From Oricola thermophila (lineage in GTDB: Bacteria > Pseudomonadota > Alphaproteobacteria > Rhizobiales > Rhizobiaceae): a stretch of 64,000 nt of DNA. Location of the stretch: the NCBI RefSeq assembly GCF_013358405.1, contig NZ_CP054836.1, positions 2,542,001 through 2,606,000 on the forward strand. Reading direction: 5' to 3'. The notes under the pieces were generated by a model. The model was not told where the DNA came from, made no database searches, and worked only from the letters and a program-made list of their open reading frames with translations. Positions 7,462 through 16,782 of the stretch are shown in pieces (the stretch's first letter is position 1; every line of letters begins with the position of its first letter). The position numbers and the translations under genes were made by a program.

Positions 7462-8796
7462 ATGTCACTACCGGTCGCAGCTGGTGATCAGGAATGGTTT
7501 GCCGAAGTCCCGCGCTCGATTCGCGGACACGTGATCCTGGGCATAATCCTCATTGTCCTGTTCTTCGGCGGTTTCGGAGCCTGGGCCGCCACGGCACCGC
7601 TGGCGGCAGCCGTGATCTCGCAAGGCAGCTTCGTGGCAACCGGCAACAACAAGATCGTCCAGCACCTCGAAGGCGGGATCATCGAGGAAATACTCGTCTC
7701 CGAGGGCGAGAAGGTGGAAAAGGGGCAGCCGCTGATCAGGCTTGACGAGACCGCGGCATTCACGCGCGAAAGGCAGGTGTTCCTGCGCCGTGCCCGTCTC
7801 GAGGCGGTCGTGGCGAGGCTCAGGGCCGAGCAGGAGGGCGCGGAGGAAGTCGTCTTTCCGCACATCATCACGAGCAATCTGAACGATCCCGACATCTCGG
7901 AAATCGCGGAGGAGCAGCGCATCAACTTCCAGACGACCGGCGAGAAGCTGACCAGCGACATCCAGCTGCTTGAACACAACATCGATTCGCTGGAGTTCCG
8001 GATCCGCGGCTACGAGGGGCTCCTGGAATCCTCAAGGCGGCAACTGGCCCTGCTGACCGAAGAACATGAAGGCAAAAAGCAGCTCTACGACAGGGGCTTC
8101 ATGCGAGCTCCGGAACTCAAGGCAATCGAGCGGGCGATTGCGGAGACCAAGGGCAATATCGAGCGGGTAACCGCCGAGATCGACGAAACGCGCTCGCAAA
8201 TCGATCGGTTCGAGCAACAGATCCGGCAGACCAAGAACGCCTACCGTCAGGCCGCGCTCGACCAGCTGCAATCCGTTGCCGCGGAACTGGATACCGTCCG
8301 CGAAGAGGAACGGACAGTGCGAAACATCCTTCACAGGGCCGTGATCCATGCGCCGGTGAGCGGTGTCGTCGTGCGCATGCACTATCATTCCGCCGGCGGC
8401 GTGATCGAAAGCGGCAAGCCGATCCTGGAAATCCTTCCCTCGAATGTTCCGCTGATCATCGAGTGCCAGATATCACAGTCCGACATCGACAGCGTGAAGC
8501 CGGGACAGCAGGCCATGGTCCGCCTCACCGCCCTGAACCGGCGGACCACACCGGTGCTCTATGGCGAGGTGTTCTACGTGTCCGCGGACTCGGTGCCGGA
8601 CACGACCGGCCAGCGATACGAGGCATATGTCGTCCGCGTGCGCCTGCCGGCGAACGAGCTGTCGCGTATTGCCGGCTTCAGCCCGACCCCCGGAATGCCG
8701 GCCGAAATCCTGATCCAGACAGCCGAACGGACCTTCCTGAGCTACCTGGTGAAGCCCATCCGCGACAGCATGTCGCGCGCCTTCACCGAGAAATGA
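7462..8796 (+). CDS. HlyD-family type I secretion periplasmic adaptor
   Basis: A 444-residue membrane-fusion protein of the PrtE/HlyD type. A single membrane anchor lies near residues 24-45 (VILGIILIVLFFGGFGAW). It is followed by a lipoyl-like half motif (HLEGGIIEEILVSEGEKV), a long coiled-coil hairpin (about 100-280), the second half motif (VIHAPVSGVVVRM), and a beta-barrel C-terminus ending AERTFLSYLVKPIRDSM, typical of the family. It links the ABC exporter to an outer-membrane channel. GGGAGG precedes the ATG, 12 bases after the exporter stop, so the two are co-transcribed. No TolC gene follows, so the channel must be encoded elsewhere. Confidence 0.93.
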   Translation: MSLPVAAGDQEWFAEVPRSIRGHVILGIILIVLFFGGFGAWAATAPLAAAVISQGSFVATGNNKIVQHLEGGIIEEILVSEGEKVEKGQPLIRLDETAAFTRERQVFLRRARLEAVVARLRAEQEGAEEVVFPHIITSNLNDPDISEIAEEQRINFQTTGEKLTSDIQLLEHNIDSLEFRIRGYEGLLESSRRQLALLTEEHEGKKQLYDRGFMRAPELKAIERAIAETKGNIERVTAEIDETRSQIDRFEQQIRQTKNAYRQAALDQLQSVAAELDTVREEERTVRNILHRAVIHAPVSGVVVRMHYHSAGGVIESGKPILEILPSNVPLIIECQISQSDIDSVKPGQQAMVRLTALNRRTTPVLYGEVFYVSADSVPDTTGQRYEAYVVRVRLPANELSRIAGFSPTPGMPAEILIQTAERTFLSYLVKPIRDSMSRAFTEK

Positions 8797-8932
8797 CGGC
8801 ACAGGCGTCCGGAAGTCCAGCAGGGCGACAGGAACCCCTTGGCATGCACCGGGCGCCAGTTTTCGGTGAACAGCGGACCGGCATGCCGGGTATCGTCTCG
8901 CAACGCGCGACCATACGCGCTAGTTTGGCCGC

Positions 8933-9133
8933 ATGGGCGATGACATATTTCCCATAGCCGAAAGGGACCGGGAACGTCTCGGACGGTATCTCGAATGCCG
9001 GTCCGCCTTGATGCCACCTGCCCGCGAGCTGATCGAGAAAGCGCTCATGGACGGGTGGACGGCAAGCGAGATCGCCGGTGCCCTGGTCAGTCTGGCCGCC
9101 GAGCTCTTTCCCTACGAGGACAGCGGAAACTGA
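8933..9133 (+). CDS. Small hypothetical protein (66 residues)
   Basis: Encodes a 66-residue soluble, mostly helical protein with no family that I can name. The sequence has normal protein character (LECRSALMPPARELIEKALMDGWTA in the middle), unlike the overlapping frames, which are Arg/Ser-rich. The ATG follows TTTGGCCGC, a weak ribosome site. It is 136 bases after the HlyD gene on the same strand and convergent with kynA (stop at 9190). It could belong to the secretion operon or stand alone. Confidence 0.55.
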   Translation: MGDDIFPIAERDRERLGRYLECRSALMPPARELIEKALMDGWTASEIAGALVSLAAELFPYEDSGN

Positions 9134-9189
9134 AGCCATGGGCAGCGGACGCGGCAATGCCGACCGGCGCGGTCTCGACCGTGCCGTAC

Positions 9190-10029
9190 CTACAATCCGG
9201 TACGCAGATGCCAGAGTTCCGGGAACAGCTCGACGGAAAGCATCCGCTTCAGATAGTTGACGCCGACGGTGCCGCCGGTGCCCCGCTTGAAGCCGATCAC
9301 GCGCTCAACGGTCGTAACGTGGTTGAACCGCCAACGGCGAAAATAATCTTCGAAGTCGACCAGCTTCTCGGCAAGCTCGTACATCTCCCAGTGCCTTTCC
9401 GGCTCGCTGTAGACGACCGTCCACGCCGCGACCACGCCCTCGTCGGCTTCATAGGGCTTTGTCACATCGCGGTTCAGCACGGTCTCCGGCACGGGTACAC
9501 CGCTTCGCGACAGGCATCGCAGCGCCACGTCGTACAGGCTCGGACGGTTCATCTCCTCCTCCAGCAGCGTCGCGATGTCGGCGCGGTGGGCATGGGGACG
9601 CAACATCGCCGGATTGCGATTGCCGACGGTGAACTCGATAAGCCTGTACTGCCAGGACTGGAAACCGCTCGACTGGCCGAGCGCGTCGCGGAAGCGCGTG
9701 TAGTCGGCCGGCGTCATCGTGCGCAGGACATCCCATGCGTTGTTGAGCTGCTCAAATATGCGGGCAACGCGCGAAAGCATCTTGAATGCCTGGCGGTGGT
9801 GCCCATCCCGTAACGCGGAGCGCGCCGCCCCGAGCTCGTGCAGCGCCAGCTTCATCCACAGCTCCGAGGTCTGGTGCTGGATGATAAACAGCATTTCGTC
9901 ATGGGCATCCGAAAGCGGCGCCTGCGCGGTCAGGACACGGTCCAGTCCGAGATAGTCCCCGTAGGACATGCGCCCGTCGAAAGACATTTCCGCGCCTTCC
10001 TCGGCGGGATCGTATGGCATTGCCGTCAT
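9190..10029 (-). CDS. kynA: Tryptophan 2,3-dioxygenase
   Basis: A 279-residue cytoplasmic heme enzyme (EC 1.13.11.11) that opens the indole ring of L-tryptophan to N-formylkynurenine. Family motifs are clear: [10 protein letters not shown] at the N-terminus, the substrate-pocket stretch [25 protein letters not shown], and the heme-ligand region [15 protein letters not shown] with His near residue 237. The terminal [14 protein letters not shown] also fits. Length is usual for bacteria. The start overlaps the stop of kynU in an ATGA arrangement, so translation is coupled and kynU-kynA form one operon. Confidence 0.97.
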   Translation of the reverse strand: MTAMPYDPAEEGAEMSFDGRMSYGDYLGLDRVLTAQAPLSDAHDEMLFIIQHQTSELWMKLALHELGAARSALRDGHHRQAFKMLSRVARIFEQLNNAWDVLRTMTPADYTRFRDALGQSSGFQSWQYRLIEFTVGNRNPAMLRPHAHRADIATLLEEEMNRPSLYDVALRCLSRSGVPVPETVLNRDVTKPYEADEGVVAAWTVVYSEPERHWEMYELAEKLVDFEDYFRRWRFNHVTTVERVIGFKRGTGGTVGVNYLKRMLSVELFPELWHLRTGL

Positions 10030-11219
10030 GTAACTGCACTCCTCCTGCGGAATTCCGGCTTGTCCCAGCCGCTCGTGGCAATGATTTCGGCAAGGATCCG
10101 GACCGCGCGATCCACATCGTCCTCGCCGACATAAAGTGGTGCAAATCCGAAGCGCATCACGTCGGGCGCGCGGAAATCGCCGATCACTCCGCGCGAAATA
10201 AGAGCCTGCATGGCGGCGTATCCCTCCTCGAAGGCAAACGAGACCTGGCTACCGCGCCTTGCGGGATCGCGCGGAGACACAAGCGCAAGCCCCGGACACT
10301 CCCCTTCAACACCGGCGATGAACCGCTCGGTCAGCTCTATCGACCGGCGACGCAGGTCGTGCATGTCAACACCGTCCCAGACGTCGAGCGCCGCATCGAG
10401 GATCGCGAGCTGGATAACCGGCGGCGTTCCGACGCGCATCCGTTCGATCCCCCTGCCCGGCCGATAGTCCGGGTCGAAGGCGAATGGCGCCTCATGACCA
10501 AGCCAGCCGGAAAGCGCCGGCTCGACCTGCTCGGCAAGGTCCGGACGGATATAGATGAAGGCCGGCGCGCCGGGGCCGCCATTCAGGTACTTGTATGTGC
10601 AGCCGGTCGCGAAATCGGCACCGGCGCCGGCAAGATCCACCGGCAGCGCGCCCGCGGAATGTGCCAGATCCCAGAGCGTCAATGCGCCAACCTCATGCGC
10701 CTTCCTTGTCAGTGCTGCCATGTCATGCATCCGGCCGGTTCGGTAATCGACCTCGGTCAGCATGACGGCAGCGACATCCTCGGAGATGGCGTCCTCGACC
10801 TCCTCGGGCGCGACTACGCGCAATTCATGCCCCCTGTTCAGGCTGCGCAGCAGACCTTGCGCCATGTAGAGATCGGTGGGGAAATTGCCGCTGTCGGAGA
10901 GAACGACCTTTCTATCCGGGCGCAGATCAAGAGCGGCCGCAAGCGCCTGATAGACCTTGATCGACAAGGTGTCGCCCATGACCACGGTGCCCGGCGCGGC
11001 GCCAATCAGCCTGGCGATCCGGTCGCCGACACGACGTGGCATATCCATCCATCCCGCCCTGTTCCAGGCGGTAATGAGCATCTCCCCCCATTCGCGGCCA
11101 ATCACTTCCCGTGCCCGCTGTTCTGCAGCAAGGGGAACGGGACCAAGCGAGTTTCCGTCCAGATAGATCACGCCGTCGGGGATGTGAAAAGCGGTCCTTG
11201 TGATCGAAAAGTCTGTCAT
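10026..11219 (-). CDS. kynU: Kynureninase
   Basis: A PLP enzyme (EC 3.7.1.3) cleaving kynurenine to anthranilate and alanine. The start is taken at the ATG at 11219 ([16 protein letters not shown]), preceded by CGGAGGGGAA, giving 397 residues; the frame stays open further upstream but that part is Arg-rich and not protein-like. Visible motifs are [11 protein letters not shown], the PLP-phosphate region [30 protein letters not shown], and the Schiff-base Lys in [14 protein letters not shown]. The stop overlaps the kynA start. No formamidase gene is adjacent. The pair fits the anthranilate route of tryptophan breakdown. Confidence 0.96.
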   Translation of the reverse strand: MTDFSITRTAFHIPDGVIYLDGNSLGPVPLAAEQRAREVIGREWGEMLITAWNRAGWMDMPRRVGDRIARLIGAAPGTVVMGDTLSIKVYQALAAALDLRPDRKVVLSDSGNFPTDLYMAQGLLRSLNRGHELRVVAPEEVEDAISEDVAAVMLTEVDYRTGRMHDMAALTRKAHEVGALTLWDLAHSAGALPVDLAGAGADFATGCTYKYLNGGPGAPAFIYIRPDLAEQVEPALSGWLGHEAPFAFDPDYRPGRGIERMRVGTPPVIQLAILDAALDVWDGVDMHDLRRRSIELTERFIAGVEGECPGLALVSPRDPARRGSQVSFAFEEGYAAMQALISRGVIGDFRAPDVMRFGFAPLYVGEDDVDRAVRILAEIIATSGWDKPEFRRRSAVT

Positions 11220-11260
11220 TTCCCCTCCGTTTCGTTGCCGATCCCGCCTTTCGCGGAGAT

Positions 11261-11282
11261 GGCCGGGCAAGCGCGCCCGGCC
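11261..11282 (-). repeat. Hairpin in the kynU leader
   Basis: GGCCGGGC (11261-11268) and GCCCGGCC (11275-11282) form a perfect 8-bp stem with a 6-base loop, 41 bases upstream of the kynU ATG. A second small inverted repeat, CTGAAA-C-TTTCAG, lies at 11348-11360. Either could be a regulatory site; no T-run marks a terminator. Confidence 0.35.
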
Positions 11283-11401
11283 GGCGCGGTCCCGTTTCCG
11301 CCAATGCCGGCGCATCCGTTCGAGAAGACAGGGCGCATGTCAAGCGCCTGAAACTTTCAGACAACACAAAAACGGGGGATGAAACGATGTGTCCGCGGGC
11401 A

Positions 11402-12367
11402 CTAGGCGGCGACGACAACCTGATCGCGACCGCGGTTCTTGGCCTCGTAAAGAGCCGCATCGGCACGGGCAACGAGCTTGTCGAACGAGGTATCGCCTTT
11501 CGCCAAGCTGGCAACGCCGATCGATACGGTTATTCCGAATGTCCCGTTTTCGGCACGTACATCAATGTCGCCTGCCGCCTTGCGCAACTTTTCGGCCAGC
11601 GCAACCGTCTGCCCGAGACCATACCGCGGCAAAAGAAGCAGGAACTCCTCGCCACCGATCCGTGCGAAAATCGCTTCGTCATCGCCGACATCGGCGCGCA
11701 CAATCTCGGATACCGCTCCTGCCAGCGAAATTAACGCCTGGTCGCCGACGCCGTGGCCGTGATTGTCGTTGATCTTCTTGAAATGATCGACATCGAGAAT
11801 CGCGACCGAAAGCTCGTATTCTCCGTCGACCGCACATTGCATGTGGCGTTCCGCCTCGGTGTAGACGTGGCGACGATTGTGGACGCCGGTAAGTTCGTCG
11901 ATGATTGAAAGACGCTGAAGCTGTTGTTCCTTGCGCTTCAGGTCGGTCACGTCCTGCAGGAGGAGCTGGACAACCGGCGTTCCCGCCCATGGCAGGCGTG
12001 CGGATATCAGCTTGATCGAGATCATGCGGCCGCGCGGACTGTGCAGCAGCGTCTCCTGCTTGATCGGCCCATCGCTGTTGCCGAAAGAGCGGTCGATCTG
12101 CTCCAGGACACCCGGGATCTCCCCTTGCGCAACGAAATCGAGAATATGCTGTCCGATCAACTCGTCGCGGCTCGCCCCAAGCATCCGACACGCTTCCTGA
12201 TTTGCGAACAGGATGCCTTGGCGCGTGTGAATGAGCAGTCCCATCGGCATGATGTCGAGCATCATGCCCATGCGCTCCTGCGTATCTATCAATGCCTGCC
12301 GCGTTGCTTTCGCGGCGTCCAGGGAGTCATCGTCGTCAATGAACTCCCGTTCGGCTGCTTCTCCCAT
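11402..12367 (-). CDS. PAS-GGDEF diguanylate cyclase
   Basis: A soluble protein of about 321 residues made of a PAS-like sensor and a GGDEF domain, which would make cyclic di-GMP from two GTP. The start is taken at the ATG at 12367 (MGEAAEREF) because GGGGGA lies just before it; another in-frame ATG is at 12415. A coiled stretch (DSLDAAKATRQALIDTQERM) leads into the PAS core (MPMGLLIHTRQGILFANQEA...). The cyclase begins at LSIIDELTGVHNRRH, with DVDHFKKINDNHGHGVGD and an intact active site RIGGEEF. The RxxD inhibitory site normally just upstream of GGEEF is absent (DDEA there), so product inhibition by c-di-GMP is probably weak. Confidence 0.9.
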   Translation of the reverse strand: MGEAAEREFIDDDDSLDAAKATRQALIDTQERMGMMLDIMPMGLLIHTRQGILFANQEACRMLGASRDELIGQHILDFVAQGEIPGVLEQIDRSFGNSDGPIKQETLLHSPRGRMISIKLISARLPWAGTPVVQLLLQDVTDLKRKEQQLQRLSIIDELTGVHNRRHVYTEAERHMQCAVDGEYELSVAILDVDHFKKINDNHGHGVGDQALISLAGAVSEIVRADVGDDEAIFARIGGEEFLLLLPRYGLGQTVALAEKLRKAAGDIDVRAENGTFGITVSIGVASLAKGDTSFDKLVARADAALYEAKNRGRDQVVVAA

Positions 12368-12720
12368 AGCATCCCCCGATACCTCGGGAACACATGCCCC
12401 GAGGATCGTAAACATAGCGTTTCCCAAGGGGAAGAAAGTGTTCTGTTTCGAACTATATTCCAATTTTGGTAACTGCTTGCCTACGATTCGCCAACCTATT
12501 TGCCCCGGAATGACACAGGTTATGGTTGTCGTGCGCCACATAAGCGGCACAAGTCCAACGATCCGGCGCGGCCGACCGGAATTGCATTCGCGCGGCTCAA
12601 TCCGCTTTTCGGGACCTCCCCGCAGCCAAGCCGCGTTACGTGAACGACGGGATCGCTGCAACGCACAGGGCGCAACCGCCTCGGCCGGATTCCGGACAAG
12701 ATCGACGGGCTCGCCGGATG
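12368..12720. other. Intergenic region upstream of the diguanylate cyclase
   Basis: About 350 bases between the cyclase start and the stop of the Lrp-type gene, both on the minus strand. The frame of the cyclase stays open through this region but its translation is Arg-rich and not protein-like. I see no clear promoter, terminator or small gene; an AT-rich part near 12445-12475 is the likeliest place for the cyclase promoter. Confidence 0.4.
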
Positions 12721-13191
12721 TCAGAGCGGCACGCGCGGCGTGGACTTGATCGATTTCAGGATCAGGTTCGTTCGCACCTGCGCCACGCCCGGCAACCGAA
12801 ACAGGAATTCTTCGAGGAATGCATTGTAGGCGTCCTTGTCCTCGCAAAGCACGTGAACATGGTAGTCGGCCTCGCCGGTGGTTGCGAAAACCTGCAACAC
12901 CTCAGGTCGGCGCGAGAGGGCATCCAGGAATTCGTCAAGGTGGTGTCGCTCGTGACGCTGGAGCATCACGTGCACGATGGCGCTGAAGCGCTGGCCGATG
13001 CGCTCGCCATCAACAAGCGCGACATAGCCGGAGATGACGCCAGCCTCCTCCAGCGCCCGAACGCGGCGCCAGCAGGCCGAAGCGGACATGCCTATCGCGG
13101 CAGCGAGTTCCTGGTTGGATATGCGGCAGTCCCGTTGCAGGTGATCCAGCAGTCGGCGGTCCACCTCGGACAGAGCGACGGTATTCTTCAT
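12721..13191 (-). CDS. Lrp/AsnC-family transcriptional regulator
   Basis: A 156-residue feast/famine regulator. The N-terminal winged helix-turn-helix is clear (LSEVDRRLLDHLQRDCRISNQELAAAIGMSASACWRRVRAL), followed by the RAM ligand-binding/oligomerisation domain with the usual FATTGEADYHVHVL. The start is taken at the ATG at 13191 (MKNTVALSEVD), not further upstream where translation becomes improbable. It is divergent from the indolepyruvate oxidoreductase gene with 132 bases between them holding a perfect palindrome. This is the classic arrangement for a local Lrp regulator of amino-acid catabolism, sensing aromatic or branched amino acids (inference). Confidence 0.93.
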   Translation of the reverse strand: MKNTVALSEVDRRLLDHLQRDCRISNQELAAAIGMSASACWRRVRALEEAGVISGYVALVDGERIGQRFSAIVHVMLQRHERHHLDEFLDALSRRPEVLQVFATTGEADYHVHVLCEDKDAYNAFLEEFLFRLPGVAQVRTNLILKSIKSTPRVPL

Positions 13192-13216
13192 GGTAGATTT
13201 TTCCGTTGTTTTTGCA

Positions 13217-13241
13217 TTTTTCGGATAGATGATCCGAAAAA
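13217..13241. promoter_or_regulatory. Perfect 10-5-10 palindrome, candidate Lrp-type operator
   Basis: TTTTTCGGAT at 13217-13226 and ATCCGAAAAA at 13232-13241 are exact reverse complements around a 5-base spacer. It is 25 bases upstream of the lrp-like ATG and 82 bases upstream of the oxidoreductase ATG. Lrp-family proteins bind such AT-flanked palindromes, so autoregulation plus control of the divergent gene is likely. Confidence 0.65.
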
Positions 13242-13323
13242 GTCTTTCAAGTCGGTGTTTCTGACAAATTTTCTCCCGCAGTTCTGGTAAATTGATCAAT
13301 CCAGGCAAGCGGGAGGATTTGCC

Positions 13324-16300
13324 ATGAACAAGCACGTCGACGGAACGAATCTGCTCACGTCATATGACCTAGGCGACCGCTACACGCAGGAGACGGGCCG
13401 GGTTTTCCTGACCGGCACGCAAGCGCTGGTGCGCATCGCGCTCGACCAGGCGCGGCGTGACCGTGCAGCCGGGCTGAACACCGCCGGCTTGGTTTCAGGC
13501 TATCGCGGATCGCCGCTCGGCGCAGTCGACCTGGAAATGTGGCGCGCACGAGACCTGACGACGAGTCTCGGCATCGAATTCCTACCGGCCATCAACGAGG
13601 ACCTGGCGGCGACCGCCATCCTCGGCTCGCAGCAGGTGGAAACGAACCCGGACCGGACGGTCGACGGCGTGTTCGGCCTCTGGTACGGCAAGGGCCCCGG
13701 CGTGGACCGCGCCGGCGACGCCCTGAAGCACGGCAATGCCTACGGCTCGTCCCCGCGTGGCGGCGTGCTGGTTGTCGCAGGCGACGACCACGGCTGCGTT
13801 TCCTCATCCATGCCGCACCAGTCGGACGTGGCCTTCATGACCTTCCTCATGCCGACGCTCAATCCCGCGTCCGTCGGCGAGTACCTGGAATTCGGCGAAT
13901 ACGGCTATGCACTGTCTCGCTTCTCCGGCATGTGGGTCGGTTTCAAGGCCGTCTCCGAAACCGTCGAATCCGGAGCATCCGTCGAACTGTCACCGCCACG
14001 CGCTTTCTCCATGCCGGACTACGAAGCGCCGCCCGGCGGGTTGCACTACCGCTGGCCCGACCTGCCCGGGCCGCAGATAGAGGAGAGGCTGGAGGCGAAG
14101 AAGCACGCGGTCTTCGCCTTCGCCGAGGCCAATCCGGTCGACCGGCGCATCCATGAAGTGGAGAATGCGCGGTTCGGCATCGTCACCACCGGCAAGGGGC
14201 ACCTGGACCTGATGGAGGCGTTGCGCCTGCTGGGCCTCGACGAAAACGAATGCCGCAGGCTCGGCATCGACATCTACAAGGTCGGCATGGTCTGGCCGCT
14301 CGCCCGCCGCGACGCGCTGGAATTCGTCAGGGACAAGGAAGAGGTCCTCGTCATCGAGGAAAAGCGCGGCATCATCGAAAGCCAGCTGAAGGAATATTTC
14401 TACGACTGGCCCGGCCACAAGCCGCGTGTCATGGTCGGCAAGCGGGACGAGGCGGGCAACCGCCTGGTCCCATGGACCGGCGAACTTTCCCCCAGCCTGC
14501 TGCTGCCGATCGTCGCAAAGCGACTCGCGCCGTTCTGCCCCGACATGAACCTCGAGGAACGAGCCGCAGCCCTCACCGCCGCAGACAACCGAGTAATCTC
14601 GGTCGCCGGCGCGACGCGCACGCCCTACTTCTGCTCCGGCTGCCCGCACAACAGCTCGACGCGCGTGCCTGAAGGATCAAAGGCGCTGGCCGGCATCGGC
14701 TGCCACTTCATGGCGAGCTGGATGGACCGGGAAACCTCGTCGCTGATCCAGATGGGCGGCGAAGGCGTCAACTGGGCCGCCTCGTCGATCTTTACCGGAA
14801 AGGGCCACATCTTCCAGAATCTCGGCGAAGGCACCTATTACCATTCCGGTTCAATGGCGATCCGTCAGGCGATCGCCGCCAAGGCCAACATCACCTACAA
14901 GATCCTGTTCAACGACGCCGTGGCTATGACCGGCGGCCAGCCGGTCGACGGGCCTATCAGCGTTCAGGCCATCGCTCATTCGGTGCGCGCGGAGGGCGTC
15001 GAGCGCATCGCTCTGGTCTCCGACCGGCCGGAAAAGTTCACGGCAGGCGATTTCCCGCCGGGCGTGACGTTCCATCACCGCCGCGACCTGGATGCGGTGC
15101 AGCGCGAGTTGCGCGACATCGAGGGCGTCACGGTGCTGATTTACGAGCAGACCTGCGCGACCGAGAAGCGCCGCCGCCGCAAGCGTGGCACGATGGAGGC
15201 CCCCAAGCGCTTCGCAGTGATCAACGACCTGGTCTGCGAGGGCTGCGGTGACTGCTCGGTGGAATCCAATTGCCTCAGCGTCGAGCCGGTCGATACGCCG
15301 TTCGGGCGCAAGCGCAAGATCAACATTTCAAACTGCAACAAGGACTTCTCCTGCCTGAACGGTTTCTGTCCGAGTTTCGTGACCGTCGAGGGTGCGACAC
15401 GGCGGAAGAAGGCACCCGACACAGACGCCCTGGCGGAGAAGGCACGGGCACTGCCCGAACCGGATCTGCCTTCGCTTGACACGCCGTTCGATCTCGTCGT
15501 GACCGGGGTCGGTGGAACGGGCGTCGTCACCGTCGGCGCGATCGCGACCATGGCAGCGCATCTCGAGGGCAAGGGAACGAGCGTGCTCGACTTCACGGGA
15601 TTCGCGCAGAAATTCGGCCCGGTGATCTCCTACGTCCGCTTCGGCAAGAATCCGGAGGCCATCAACCAGGTTCGTGTCGACGCGGGAGCGGCCGATGCCC
15701 TGATCGGGTGTGACGTTGTCGTCTCCTCTTCACCCAAGGCGTCCAACACCTACCGCGCCGGAATGCGCGCCGTGCTGAACACGGCGGAAATGCCCACCGG
15801 CGACATCGTCTTGCGACGCGATGCCGAACTCGGGACCGACGCGCGCGTCGAAGCGATTGCCGGCGTCATTGGCCGGGACAAACTGCGGACAGCAGACGCC
15901 AACCGGCTGGCCGAGGACCTTATGGGCGACGCGATCTACGCAAACATGATCATGCTCGGAATGGCATGGCAGGACGGCCTCGTACCGGTCGGCATGGCAG
16001 CGATACTGCGCGCGATCGAGCTGAACAGCGTGGAGGTGGAGCGTAACAAGGCCGCCTTTGCAATCGGGCGACTGGCTTCCGCCGACCCCGAAGCGCTGAA
16101 CGTCACCGGCGCCCCGACCGAACCGGAGAGCCTCGACGCTGTCATAGTACGCCGCGCCGCGTTCCTGGCCGACTACCAGAACGCCCGGTGGGCGGACCGT
16201 TTCAGAGCGCTTGTCGAACGCATTCGCGCAGCAGAGGCCGGTCACGCAGGCAGCGAATCGCTGTCGACCGCGGTGGCGAAATCGCTGTTCAAGCTGATGT

Positions 16301-16782
16301 CCTACAAGGACGAATACGAGGTGGCGCGGCTGCACATGCAGACGGGCTTCATCGGCAAGTTGCAGGAGGGATTCGAGGGCGACTTCAAGGTCCACTACCA
16401 TATGGCTCCGCCTTTCCTGCCGCTGGGAAAGGATCATCGCGGCCGCCCGCGCAAGATCGAGCTCGGCCAATGGATGCAGTTGCCGCTGCGGCTGCTCGCG
16501 AAGCTCAAGTTCCTCCGCGGCAGCGCCTTCGACCCGTTCGGCCACAGCGCCGAGCGGCGCATGGAACGCGAGCTGATCGACTGGTACGCGGGACTTCTCG
16601 AGATGATGCTGGAAAAACTCCCGCAAACCGGCATTGAACCGCTGTTGCCGATCGCGGAAGCACCGATGGACATAAGGGGCTACGGGCCGGTGAAGGAAAA
16701 GGCCGTCGCCGAGGTCAAGGCGCGGGTCGAGGCCCTGTTGGCGGAGATCGACGCAGCAAACGGCCTCAGGCAGGCCGCCTGA
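13324..16782 (+). CDS. Indolepyruvate ferredoxin oxidoreductase, fused alpha-beta type
   Basis: A 1152-residue fused 2-oxoacid oxidoreductase (EC 1.2.7.8 type) that oxidatively decarboxylates aryl pyruvates from aromatic amino-acid transamination to acyl-CoA using TPP and Fe-S clusters. N-terminal pyruvate-binding region: GLVSGYRGSPLGAVD. TPP-binding region: TPYFCSGCPHNSSTRVP and IGCHFMASWM to GGEGVNWAASS. A Cys cluster near residues 634-690 (CEGCGDCSVESNC, then FSCLNGFCPSF) binds an Fe-S cluster. The gamma-type domain starts near 722 (FDLVVTGVGGTGVVTVGAI). Length matches the fused proteobacterial family. Start ATG has GGGAGG before it. Its 3' end overlaps the convergent DUF1513 gene by 17 bases. 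Confidence 0.94.
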   Translation: MNKHVDGTNLLTSYDLGDRYTQETGRVFLTGTQALVRIALDQARRDRAAGLNTAGLVSGYRGSPLGAVDLEMWRARDLTTSLGIEFLPAINEDLAATAILGSQQVETNPDRTVDGVFGLWYGKGPGVDRAGDALKHGNAYGSSPRGGVLVVAGDDHGCVSSSMPHQSDVAFMTFLMPTLNPASVGEYLEFGEYGYALSRFSGMWVGFKAVSETVESGASVELSPPRAFSMPDYEAPPGGLHYRWPDLPGPQIEERLEAKKHAVFAFAEANPVDRRIHEVENARFGIVTTGKGHLDLMEALRLLGLDENECRRLGIDIYKVGMVWPLARRDALEFVRDKEEVLVIEEKRGIIESQLKEYFYDWPGHKPRVMVGKRDEAGNRLVPWTGELSPSLLLPIVAKRLAPFCPDMNLEERAAALTAADNRVISVAGATRTPYFCSGCPHNSSTRVPEGSKALAGIGCHFMASWMDRETSSLIQMGGEGVNWAASSIFTGKGHIFQNLGEGTYYHSGSMAIRQAIAAKANITYKILFNDAVAMTGGQPVDGPISVQAIAHSVRAEGVERIALVSDRPEKFTAGDFPPGVTFHHRRDLDAVQRELRDIEGVTVLIYEQTCATEKRRRRKRGTMEAPKRFAVINDLVCEGCGDCSVESNCLSVEPVDTPFGRKRKINISNCNKDFSCLNGFCPSFVTVEGATRRKKAPDTDALAEKARALPEPDLPSLDTPFDLVVTGVGGTGVVTVGAIATMAAHLEGKGTSVLDFTGFAQKFGPVISYVRFGKNPEAINQVRVDAGAADALIGCDVVVSSSPKASNTYRAGMRAVLNTAEMPTGDIVLRRDAELGTDARVEAIAGVIGRDKLRTADANRLAEDLMGDAIYANMIMLGMAWQDGLVPVGMAAILRAIELNSVEVERNKAAFAIGRLASADPEALNVTGAPTEPESLDAVIVRRAAFLADYQNARWADRFRALVERIRAAEAGHAGSESLSTAVAKSLFKLMSYKDEYEVARLHMQTGFIGKLQEGFEGDFKVHYHMAPPFLPLGKDHRGRPRKIELGQWMQLPLRLLAKLKFLRGSAFDPFGHSAERRMERELIDWYAGLLEMMLEKLPQTGIEPLLPIAEAPMDIRGYGPVKEKAVAEVKARVEALLAEIDAANGLRQAA

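Noticed and set aside
11220..11315. N-terminal extension of kynureninase
   Set aside because: Arg-rich sequence; a strong ribosome site precedes the later ATG, which gives the usual family N-terminus.
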